From: Candidatus Eiseniibacteriota bacterium
Lineage (GTDB): Bacteria > Arandabacterota > Arandabacteria > Arandabacterales > Arandabacteraceae
Assembly (NCBI GenBank): GCA_030622265.1
Contig: JAUXGG010000114.1
Location: 1-6,195, forward strand
Length of the DNA: 6,195 bases
Direction: 5' to 3'
The notes under the pieces were generated by a model. The model was not told where the DNA came from. It ran no database searches and was given only the letters and a program-made list of their open reading frames with translations. Both the position numbers and the translations under genes were made by a program. Positions 1 to 5,441 of the stretch are shown piece after piece. Every line of letters starts with the position of its first letter. Position 1 is the stretch's first letter.

Positions 1-636
1 GATCCGTCGCCCGTGATCAGCGTTGTGTCGACTACCACGGATCCTGGACCCAGCCAGTGTGAGGAAAGTCATACGAGAACCTGGGAGGCCGAGGATGCCT
101 GCGGCAACCTCTCAACGTGGTGCTCTCAGGTGATCACACGGGTGGTGGACAATGAGCCTCCGGTGATCACGACAGGTGCAGACAAGGTGATCCCGTGTAA
201 TGATCCCGTGATCTTCGATCAGCCCGAGATATCGGACAACTGTGATCCGGATCCCGCCCTCGAGGTGGTGTCCACGGTGATCACCGATGGTCCGGAGATC
301 TGCGTTGAGATCCACACGCGCTGCTGGGCCGGGCTCGATGCCTGCGGCAATGAGAGCGATTCGGTATGCCAGAGTGTCACCGTCAAGGTGGACACCGAGT
401 CTCCGGTCTTGACCTGCGCTCCTGATAAGACCATTCCTCACGGTGAGGAGCCCATATTCGATGAGCCCACGGTGACGGACAACTGCCTTGTGAGCACTGA
501 CATAGTTGAGATATCTAACACCTTCACCTCGGATCCGGAGACTCAGCAGGAAATCTATGAGAAGTGCTGGGTCATATCTGATGACTGCGGCAACCTGTCC
601 AACGAGTGCTGTCAGACAATTACGGTAGAAGGGCCG
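1..636 (+). repeat. Hyalin-like (HYR/Ig-like) protein repeats, about 80 codons each
   Basis: Three consecutive units are encoded: a truncated one (1-159), a full one (160-402) and a full one (403-636). Each full unit opens with a PV[IL]T-type strand and a P-D-K-x-I-P segment, continues with F-D-[QE]-P and T/SDNC, and closes with C/T-W-x3-[ED]-D/A-CGN and a final cysteine before the T-V strand. This matches the known pattern of HYR-like domains, in which DNC and DACGN cysteines recur. The copies have diverged at DNA level, so this is an old protein repeat rather than a recent tandem duplication. More units probably precede the window. Confidence 0.75.
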
Positions 637-1542
637 CCTGAGCCATACTGCACCTTCAGGTGCTGGGACTGGGGAGCGGATTGTCTTGAGGATCCTAATG
701 AGCCGGTATCTACCACTCCGGCCTGTATAAGGGACCGGTACTTCGATGACCTCTATCCGGATGGCGTGATGGTCGGAGTCGAGGGAGTTCGGACCGCGGT
801 CTGGACAACTCCTCGTGCGTTAGAGGAGTTCCTGTGCAGTTACGGTATTCCCAAGGTGCTCAGACGTGACTATGTGAACCCGAAGCGCTACGAGCTCCTG
901 GGCGTGCTCGTGGGTGAAGTCCTGTCCTTGAGGCTCAACCGCGACTTCTCGTGTGCGGGCTACATGGCAGGTCTGGGTTATCCTTCACCGGACGCATGCT
1001 ATGGCGGATTCGTGATACCGGAAGAGGTGCCCTGGTTTGCAGGTCTTACCGTGGATGAGTTCCTCGGAGTATGTGACCAGGTCCTATCCGGAAACACGGG
1101 CATATTGAGAGACTACGGAGCCAACATAGACCACCTGCATACGGTTGCGGTGCATGTGAACTGGCTCTTCAGCGGCTGCAACGGCACTCAGACGGAACCT
1201 CCGATTCTGCTTGGCGGCAATGGTGAGAGCGTACCGGAAGCAGAGCCGGCCAATGAAGGACTGCCCACGCAGATATCGCTTTCGGTTCAGCCGAATCCGC
1301 TTTATGGCAGCACGACGATGCGCCTGGCGCTCCCGGTGGATGCCGAGGTTTCGGTGGCGGTGTACGATATCCAGGGCCGCCAGGTGGCGAGTCTCATGAG
1401 CGGACACAAGACCGCGGGATTCCACGAAGTGGTCTGGGAAGCCTGCGACGGGAACGCCAATGCCGTGGTACCAGGCGTTTATTTCTGCAGGGTCGAGGTC
1501 GGCGGCGAAGCCGCACAGCTTAGGAAGTTGATAAAGATGTAG
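1..1542 (+). CDS. Surface protein with hyalin-like repeats and FlgD-like/T9SS sorting domain, 5' partial
   Basis: The frame is open from base 1 (DPSPVISVV...), so the true start lies upstream; the GTG at 13 is an internal valine. The 513 visible residues comprise two and a half hyalin/HYR-like Ig repeats (residues 1-212, each ending in a D-x-CGN...C motif), a cysteine-containing domain of unknown function (about 213-400), a short acidic linker, and a FlgD-like Ig / type IX secretion C-terminal domain (about 420-513) with QPNPLYGSTT, VYDIQGRQV, GVYFCR and a KLIKM end. Proteins built this way are normally exported, and the last domain serves for outer-membrane secretion and anchoring. An adhesin or structural surface role is inferred; no catalytic motif is visible. 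The sorting domain lacks the usual W-x-G-x-D-x-x-G turn (it has WEACDGNAN). A strong terminator follows the TAG stop. A close paralog lies in opposite orientation at 5442-6195. The architecture is secure; the function is not. Confidence 0.9.
   Translation, partial: DPSPVISVVSTTTDPGPSQCEESHTRTWEAEDACGNLSTWCSQVITRVVDNEPPVITTGADKVIPCNDPVIFDQPEISDNCDPDPALEVVSTVITDGPEICVEIHTRCWAGLDACGNESDSVCQSVTVKVDTESPVLTCAPDKTIPHGEEPIFDEPTVTDNCLVSTDIVEISNTFTSDPETQQEIYEKCWVISDDCGNLSNECCQTITVEGPPEPYCTFRCWDWGADCLEDPNEPVSTTPACIRDRYFDDLYPDGVMVGVEGVRTAVWTTPRALEEFLCSYGIPKVLRRDYVNPKRYELLGVLVGEVLSLRLNRDFSCAGYMAGLGYPSPDACYGGFVIPEEVPWFAGLTVDEFLGVCDQVLSGNTGILRDYGANIDHLHTVAVHVNWLFSGCNGTQTEPPILLGGNGESVPEAEPANEGLPTQISLSVQPNPLYGSTTMRLALPVDAEVSVAVYDIQGRQVASLMSGHKTAGFHEVVWEACDGNANAVVPGVYFCRVEVGGEAAQLRKLIKM
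783..1542 (+). repeat. Left arm of inverted paralogous duplication
   Basis: This segment encodes the unknown domain and the sorting domain of the first gene. It is homologous to the reverse complement of 5442-6195. Identical blocks include 24 bases at 783-806 (versus 6172-6195) and 26 bases at 1288-1313 (versus 5671-5696). By eye the encoded proteins are about 80% identical over the unknown domain and about 65% over the sorting domain, with a variable linker between. The homology runs to the right window edge, so the paired arm is probably longer than seen here. Confidence 0.9.
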
Positions 1543-1567
1543 GAGAAATCCTGAGGTCAAGATTACC

Positions 1568-1600
1568 GGGGTCGGAGCTCGATCGAGCTCCGGCCCTTTT
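1568..1600 (+). terminator. Intrinsic terminator after the first surface-protein gene
   Basis: A perfect 20-base palindrome (1573-1592, CGGAGCTCGATCGAGCTCCG) is extended on both sides by GGGGT/GCCCT pairs, including G-T wobbles. This gives a stem of up to about 13 bp with a tight loop. It is followed by TTTT at 1597-1600, lies 26 bases past the TAG stop, and fits a rho-independent terminator for the plus strand. The same hairpin lies about 85 bases past the end of the convergent cupin gene and could block read-through from that side, but no T-run follows it in that direction. Confidence 0.8.
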
Positions 1601-1682
1601 CCCTACCTCCCATCCGGTGTCCCCCGGATCCGGCTGCAGAGTCTCTTCCGCCCTGAATTCCACAGATTCTGCCTTGAAATCC

Positions 1683-2183
1683 TCAGCGGGTGAGACTGCG
1701 TATGAGCTCCCGGGCTTCTGGATAGCGCCCGGCCAGCTCCTCCCTGCCTCCCAGCTCGAGGTCAGCCGGATCGAACCCCGGCGCCATGGTGGTGCCCATC
1801 AGGGCGAACTTGCCTCCGGGGAGGAGCCTCGAACCCTGCCAGACACCGGCCGGCACAGCTATCTGTAATACCATATCTTCCAGTATATTAGGCCCGAGCT
1901 TTAGAGTATTACTCGAAGCATCAGGATCAAGAAGAAGCATCTCCACCGGGTCGCCCAGATAGAAGTGATAAATCTCGTCTGAGGCAAGCCGGTGGAGGGC
2001 TGAAAAGGTGCCGGGTATCAGAAGGTAGTAGATCGCGGTCGCCAGAGATCGCTCTCCCTCTGCGGAAGTTGCCAGGGCGCCGCCTGGAATCACGAGATCT
2101 GACCTGTAAGTCTCCGAGAAATAGCCCCCTTCGGCCGTCAGAGGCTTGAGACCGAGCTTTTTCTTTATCTCCGGAATATCCAT
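1683..2183 (-). CDS. DUF985 / Cupin_5 family protein
   Basis: This 166-residue cytosolic protein has the hallmarks of the DUF985 (Cupin_5) family: AEGGYFSETYRS near residues 17-28, IYYLLIPGTFSALHRL (51-66), SDEIYHFYLGDP (68-79) in the first cupin motif region, PAGVWQGSR (111-119), and the closing MAPGFDPADLELG (133-145). The length and full set of motifs show an intact member. The family has a single beta-barrel cupin fold; its substrate is not established, and the histidines H64 and H73 are possible metal or ligand contacts by position only. The frame stays open upstream to 2399, but the ATG at 2183 is chosen because AGGAG (2192-2196) sits 8 bases before it and family homology begins there. 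The start lies 4 bases beyond the upstream stop, so the two genes are very probably cotranscribed and translationally coupled. Confidence 0.93.
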   Translation of the reverse strand: MDIPEIKKKLGLKPLTAEGGYFSETYRSDLVIPGGALATSAEGERSLATAIYYLLIPGTFSALHRLASDEIYHFYLGDPVEMLLLDPDASSNTLKLGPNILEDMVLQIAVPAGVWQGSRLLPGGKFALMGTTMAPGFDPADLELGGREELAGRYPEARELIRSLTR

Positions 2184-2187
2184 ATAC

Positions 2188-3012
2188 TTATCTCCTACCT
2201 TCTTTGCTGAGGGGCCGGAACTCGCGTGCCCGGCGTCCCCGCAGGCCGACCTCGATCGGCCCACAAGGCCCCCGCCCGGCAAGAGCTGCGCCCGCAGTAG
2301 TAAACCAGCCCACATAGAGAAGGCCATTATCGAAAAAGTCCATGTAATAGTAGCCCGGCGTGCAGTCCGGCAGAAAGGTCTGCCAGTCATATATCTCAAG
2401 CGTCCAGTAGTACATCATGCCCGGCTCAAGTACATCGCCTGGAACTCTCAGGCTGTCTGTATCATCGATCCCGCCACTGTCGAAGAGACTCTCCTCCCGG
2501 AGCGAATCCGAATAGACCCGGACTCTCGCCTGCGTGTCCCGAAGCTCTGTCCACCGCATCAACGGGGTCAGGCTCACCCCGGTGTCCCCCCGTTGGGGCT
2601 CCACCCGGCCGAAGTCATAGTTCAGCACATCGCTTCTCACGGTGACATGCTCTTCGTAAATACGTACGGATCCACCGTAGCGAGCCCTGAAGGTGTACCA
2701 TCCGCTGATGGCGTCATGAGCCACTGCAGCCACGGCCAGGCCAGGAGGGTCCGCCCGCTCGAACATCCTGTCGGGCTCGCTCGTGCCCAGGGGCGCCACT
2801 ATCCAGGCTGAGTCGGGCACGGCCCAGGTGAAATCAAGCTCCACCCTGACGTAGAGGCTCTCAGGAGTGGAAAGCACATAGAAGCCCTGGTACCAGCCGA
2901 AACAGCCCTCATCATCCGGGCCGATGGTCTCACCGCACCCACCGTGAAGCAGAATGGCCAGGATTCCGGCAGCAAGAGACAGCAAAGCAACTCGCCTGCG
3001 GAGACTATTCAT
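2188..3012 (-). CDS. Exported, possibly lipid-anchored beta-rich protein with Fn3-like domain
   Basis: The 274-residue product starts MNSLRRRVALLSLAAGILAILLHGGC, a clear signal sequence with a positive N-region and a hydrophobic core. C26 could be a lipoprotein attachment cysteine, but His at -3 makes the lipobox atypical (L-H-G-G-C), so a soluble exported form is possible. Residues 40-136 look beta-rich and match no family I recognise. Residues about 137-240 resemble an Fn3/Ig-like module: P-x-x-G-D-T-G-V-S-L-T-P-x-x-R-W, then VRVYSDS, then LEPGMMYYWTLEIYD. The last 30 or so residues are arginine-rich and fall outside the domain. No Shine-Dalgarno precedes the ATG, while a good promoter ends 6 bases upstream, so the mRNA may be leaderless. 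It is the first gene of an operon with the cupin gene. A binding or structural envelope role is a guess; there is no enzymatic motif. Confidence 0.8.
   Translation of the reverse strand: MNSLRRRVALLSLAAGILAILLHGGCGETIGPDDEGCFGWYQGFYVLSTPESLYVRVELDFTWAVPDSAWIVAPLGTSEPDRMFERADPPGLAVAAVAHDAISGWYTFRARYGGSVRIYEEHVTVRSDVLNYDFGRVEPQRGDTGVSLTPLMRWTELRDTQARVRVYSDSLREESLFDSGGIDDTDSLRVPGDVLEPGMMYYWTLEIYDWQTFLPDCTPGYYYMDFFDNGLLYVGWFTTAGAALAGRGPCGPIEVGLRGRRAREFRPLSKEGRR
2192..2196 (-). promoter_or_regulatory. Ribosome binding site of the cupin gene
   Basis: AGGAG on the minus strand lies 8 bases before the ATG at 2183 and within the last codons of the upstream gene (the GRR-stop segment). It decides the cupin start against the longer open frame to 2399. 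Its position suggests that ribosomes finishing the upstream gene expose or reuse it. Confidence 0.75.
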
Positions 3013-3018
3013 ATCATG

Positions 3019-3047
3019 ATCTTAACTTCGCGGCTTCACGGGGTCAA
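3019..3047 (-). promoter_or_regulatory. Predicted sigma-70-type promoter of the lipoprotein-cupin operon
   Basis: On the minus strand TTGACC (3047-3042, 5 of 6 to the -35 consensus) is followed by a 17-base spacer and TAAGAT (3024-3019, 4 of 6 to the -10 consensus). The start codon ATG at 3012 begins 6 bases after the -10 box, so transcription would start on or beside the ATG and give a leaderless or nearly leaderless message. The lack of a Shine-Dalgarno before this ATG agrees. One copy of the CGGCTTCACGG repeat fills most of the spacer. Confidence 0.45.
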
Positions 3048-3071
3048 GCCAACCCTCCATCGGCTTCACGG
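3031..3071. repeat. 11-bp direct repeat at 30-bp spacing, possible operator pair
   Basis: CGGCTTCACGG occurs at 3031-3041 and again at 3061-3071, exactly 30 bp apart start to start, close to three helical turns, so both copies face the same side of the DNA. The first copy lies between the predicted -35 and -10 boxes of the operon. Binding of a regulator at both sites would be expected to repress that promoter and might also affect the divergent peptidase gene. No regulator gene lies in the window, and chance duplication of an 11-mer is possible. Confidence 0.4.
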
Positions 3072-3195
3072 CAGCCGGCGGCCGCGCCTACATTTTGCAC
3101 CATTCGGGGCTAATCTCACCCCTCCACCCTGCCGATACATGGAACAAGAACAGTCGTATCCCGCCAAGCCTGAAGAAAACACGATTAATCTCGTG

Positions 3196-3202
3196 AAAGG
3201 GG
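3196..3202 (+). promoter_or_regulatory. Ribosome binding site of the peptidase gene
   Basis: AAAGGGG lies 8 bases before the ATG at 3211. None of the upstream in-frame ATGs (for example 3139) has a comparable site, and only the 3211 start places a signal peptide at the N-terminus. Confidence 0.65.
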
Positions 3203-3210
3203 TCCTCCAC

Positions 3211-5376
3211 ATGCTGACTTCCGGCTTGGCGCGAACGCACATACCTGTTCTATCGGCGATGCTTATCGTGGGCACGCTCTTCCTGTCGCTGTGCAGTGCG
3301 CATGCGAATGACCGGGACGCCCTGATCCAGATAGCGCCCACCCTTCCCGCTCAGACAGACAGACCCACCCCGGGAACCGGTTTCATTCCACCGCCCCTCG
3401 ATCTTTCACACCTCAGGGCTCCGCTGGCAGCGCCTAGCCTTACCCTTCCCTCACGCTTCGACTGGCGTGAGGCGGGCGTGGTACCCGGTGTAAGGCACCA
3501 GGGCTCCTGCGGATCGTGTTACGCCTTCGCATCAGTCGGGTGCTTCGAAGCGCGGCTCATGGTGGGCGGCGAGGACAGGTTTGACTTCTCTGAGAACAAT
3601 GTGAAGGAATGCGAGTGGTTCGGCGCCAGCTGCAATGGCGGGAATTTCTGGATGGTGACCAATCTTCTCTCAAGCCGTGCCACCGTGCTCGAGGAATGCG
3701 ACCCATATGTTGCGGCGGATGTGACATGCAAGGAGGACTGCCCGTACCAAAAGACAATCCTGGACTGGGGAGCCATCTCGGGTCAGACCCCGGCTTCCGT
3801 TGCCGTGCTCAAGAGCTACCTGCAAGTATACGGACCGCTTTACACCACAATGTATTGCGGAAGCGGTGATGCCTGGCGCTCGGAGTTCGCAGGCTATGAT
3901 GGCTCCTACACCATGCACTACACCGGATACCAATCATCCAACCACGCGGTCCTCATAGTAGGCTGGGACGATGACCTCAGCCACGCGGGCGGCCAGGGAG
4001 CCTGGATCGTACAGAACAGCTGGGGATCGTCCTGGGGCGGTACCTGCGGCTATGGCACCGAGCGCGGGTACTTCACGATCGCCTATGGTTCGGCCAGGAT
4101 GGGGACCCATACATCATTTGTCAATGAATGGCAGGATTACGATGCCGACGGCGATCTCCTCTACCACGACGAAGGAGGCTTCACCGGAAGGACTGGCTTC
4201 ATAGGTTCAAAGACCGCGTGGGGTCTGTGTAGATTCGAGGTCGATGAAGCCACATTCCTCGAGAGAGTGGAATTCTGGCTGGGGGACGCGACAACCGACG
4301 TGGATATCTATGTGTACGATGACTTCACGGGCGTGGTTCCCGAGAACCTGATGACATCGAGCCTGGATCATAGCTTCGACTTTGCTGGCTACCACTCGGT
4401 CGCGCTGGCAGAGCCTCTGCCGCTCAGTCCGGGGGATGCTATCTATGTGGTGGTTAAGATCACCACGGTGGCGTCCGGTTATCCATTGAGCTATGATGGC
4501 AGCGGGCCGCGGGTTTCCGGCAGCTCCTACCACAGCTCTTCAGGCTCTTACTTCAATGAATTCACCGCCGGCGACATCGGCATCCGCGCCCGGGTCACCA
4601 GGAACGTTTCTTCAGGCGGGCCCGAGGGGGCCCCGGACATAATCCGCGTGTCCGATGTCCCCGGGGATACCGGTGGCTTCGTCTACGTGTCGTGGACAAG
4701 GAGCATCTACGATGACGGGGAATCGACCCCGGCGATAAACGTGTATCGTGTATGGAGAAGGCGCAAGCAGACCCTGCCTCTCCTGGGCAGCGTCGGCGGA
4801 GAAGACGGCCCTCAGATTGAGGGGCCATACGAATGTGGAACCACGGGGCCGGCCTGGGAGCTTATCGAAACCGTAGAGGCCTCTGGCAGCTTCAGCTATG
4901 AGACCGTAGCGCCTACCCTGTGCGACTCGACCGCCGGCGGGACCTGCTGGACCAGCTTCTGCATAACTGCGCACACGGGTGCGCCCAGGGACCGATATGT
5001 GTCGTCTGTCAAACAGGGCTATTCTGTCAATGATCAGGGTCCTTCCTCGCCACCCCCTGATGGCGGCGGACCCGGTGCCGACGGCGAAATTGCATCAACC
5101 GGCCCGTTCCTGGGGGCGCCGGAGCCTAACCCCAGCAGTAACGGCTTCTCACTGGAGTTTGGGGCCGGCGAGGCGGATTGGGTTGAACTCAGCATCTATG
5201 ATGTTACCGGGCGCCGCGTAGCCGATCTGGTCAATGGCTTCATGGGCAGTGGACCGCACAGCATGCGGTGGCGGCCGGGAACTGAGGGAGCCCCGGCGCT
5301 CTCACCCGGGCTTTACTTCCTGAGAATGGTTACAACCACCCGGATTCACACTGAAAAGCTGATGATAGTGAAGTAG
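3211..5376 (+). CDS. Secreted papain-family (C1A) cysteine peptidase with lectin-like, Fn3-like and FlgD-like/T9SS domains
   Basis: The 721-residue precursor has a signal peptide with cleavage predicted after AHA (residue 32), a short linker (33-80), and a C1A peptidase domain (about 81-300). The catalytic set is complete: Q97 and C103 in HQGSCGSCYAFA, H245 in NHAVLIVGWD, and N269 in QNSWGSSWG; CNGG (141-144) is also typical. A lectin-like domain of the kind attached to prokaryotic C1 peptidases follows (about 305-465; AW.....F, VDIYVYDDFTG, AGYHSV, GDAIYVVVKI). An Fn3-like module (about 474-605) comes next, with a YSVNDQGP end, then a Pro/Gly linker and a FlgD-like Ig / type IX sorting domain (632-721; PEPNPSS, IYDVTGRRVADL, SPGLYFLRM, KLMIVK). 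It should cut proteins outside the cell or at its surface. No I29 inhibitory propeptide is present; the 48-residue spacer is too short. It is transcribed divergently from the lipoprotein gene. The start at 3211 is set by a ribosome site and the signal peptide. Confidence 0.95.
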   Translation: MLTSGLARTHIPVLSAMLIVGTLFLSLCSAHANDRDALIQIAPTLPAQTDRPTPGTGFIPPPLDLSHLRAPLAAPSLTLPSRFDWREAGVVPGVRHQGSCGSCYAFASVGCFEARLMVGGEDRFDFSENNVKECEWFGASCNGGNFWMVTNLLSSRATVLEECDPYVAADVTCKEDCPYQKTILDWGAISGQTPASVAVLKSYLQVYGPLYTTMYCGSGDAWRSEFAGYDGSYTMHYTGYQSSNHAVLIVGWDDDLSHAGGQGAWIVQNSWGSSWGGTCGYGTERGYFTIAYGSARMGTHTSFVNEWQDYDADGDLLYHDEGGFTGRTGFIGSKTAWGLCRFEVDEATFLERVEFWLGDATTDVDIYVYDDFTGVVPENLMTSSLDHSFDFAGYHSVALAEPLPLSPGDAIYVVVKITTVASGYPLSYDGSGPRVSGSSYHSSSGSYFNEFTAGDIGIRARVTRNVSSGGPEGAPDIIRVSDVPGDTGGFVYVSWTRSIYDDGESTPAINVYRVWRRRKQTLPLLGSVGGEDGPQIEGPYECGTTGPAWELIETVEASGSFSYETVAPTLCDSTAGGTCWTSFCITAHTGAPRDRYVSSVKQGYSVNDQGPSSPPPDGGGPGADGEIASTGPFLGAPEPNPSSNGFSLEFGAGEADWVELSIYDVTGRRVADLVNGFMGSGPHSMRWRPGTEGAPALSPGLYFLRMVTTTRIHTEKLMIVK

Positions 5377-5383
5377 TGCATAC

Positions 5384-5427
5384 ATATGGCAAGGCCAGAC
5401 CTCCCGGTGAGGTCTGGCCCGCCATAT
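5384..5427. terminator. Long hairpin between convergent genes, probable bidirectional terminator
   Basis: ATATGGC (5384-5390) pairs with GCCATAT (5421-5427). Inside it, the 11-base arms GGCCAGACCTC (5393-5403) and GAGGTCTGGCC (5409-5419) pair perfectly around a 5-base loop, with only an AA/C interruption. This gives 18 bp of stem. It lies 7 bases after the peptidase stop and 14 bases past the end of the convergent surface-protein gene. Neither side has a clear T-run, so it may act as an mRNA 3'-end stabiliser or a structure-dependent stop rather than a classic intrinsic terminator. Confidence 0.6.
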
Positions 5428-5441
5428 AACTGAATCCTCCA

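Noticed and set aside
130..284. Repeated GTGATCAC palindromes (130-137, 163-170, 277-284)
   Set aside because: They encode the recurring V-I-T strand of the hyalin-like repeats and lie inside coding sequence, so they are explained by the protein repeat rather than by a binding site.
1084..1560. Minus-strand open frame of about 158 codons within the first surface-protein gene
   Set aside because: It is antisense to the conserved C-terminal region, has no ribosome site or recognisable domain, and its product is Arg/His-rich as expected of a shadow frame.
1612..1629. Small inverted repeat ATCCGG...CCGGAT downstream of the cupin gene as a terminator
   Set aside because: It has only a 6-bp stem, and no T-run follows on the minus strand. 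It is too weak to call.
2184..2399. N-terminal extension of the cupin reading frame
   Set aside because: It lies antiparallel-free but wholly inside the preceding gene in another frame, has no family similarity, and a clear ribosome site marks the ATG at 2183.
2146..2811. Plus-strand open frame of about 220 codons opposite the exported-protein gene
   Set aside because: Its Pro/Arg/His-rich composition has no recognisable domain or signal sequence. It is a high-GC shadow of the well-supported minus-strand gene.
3085..3116. Plus-strand promoter for the peptidase, including a Bacteroidetes-like TACATTTTG near 3089 and TAATCT at 3111
   Set aside because: No pair of boxes with proper spacing could be found. 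The similarity to the TAnnTTTG consensus is off by one base, so no promoter is annotated.
2944..3210. Upstream in-frame extension of the peptidase reading frame with several ATG codons
   Set aside because: It would overlap the N-terminus of the divergent lipoprotein gene and its promoter, has no ribosome site, and would bury the signal peptide at residue 90. The start at 3211 fits better.
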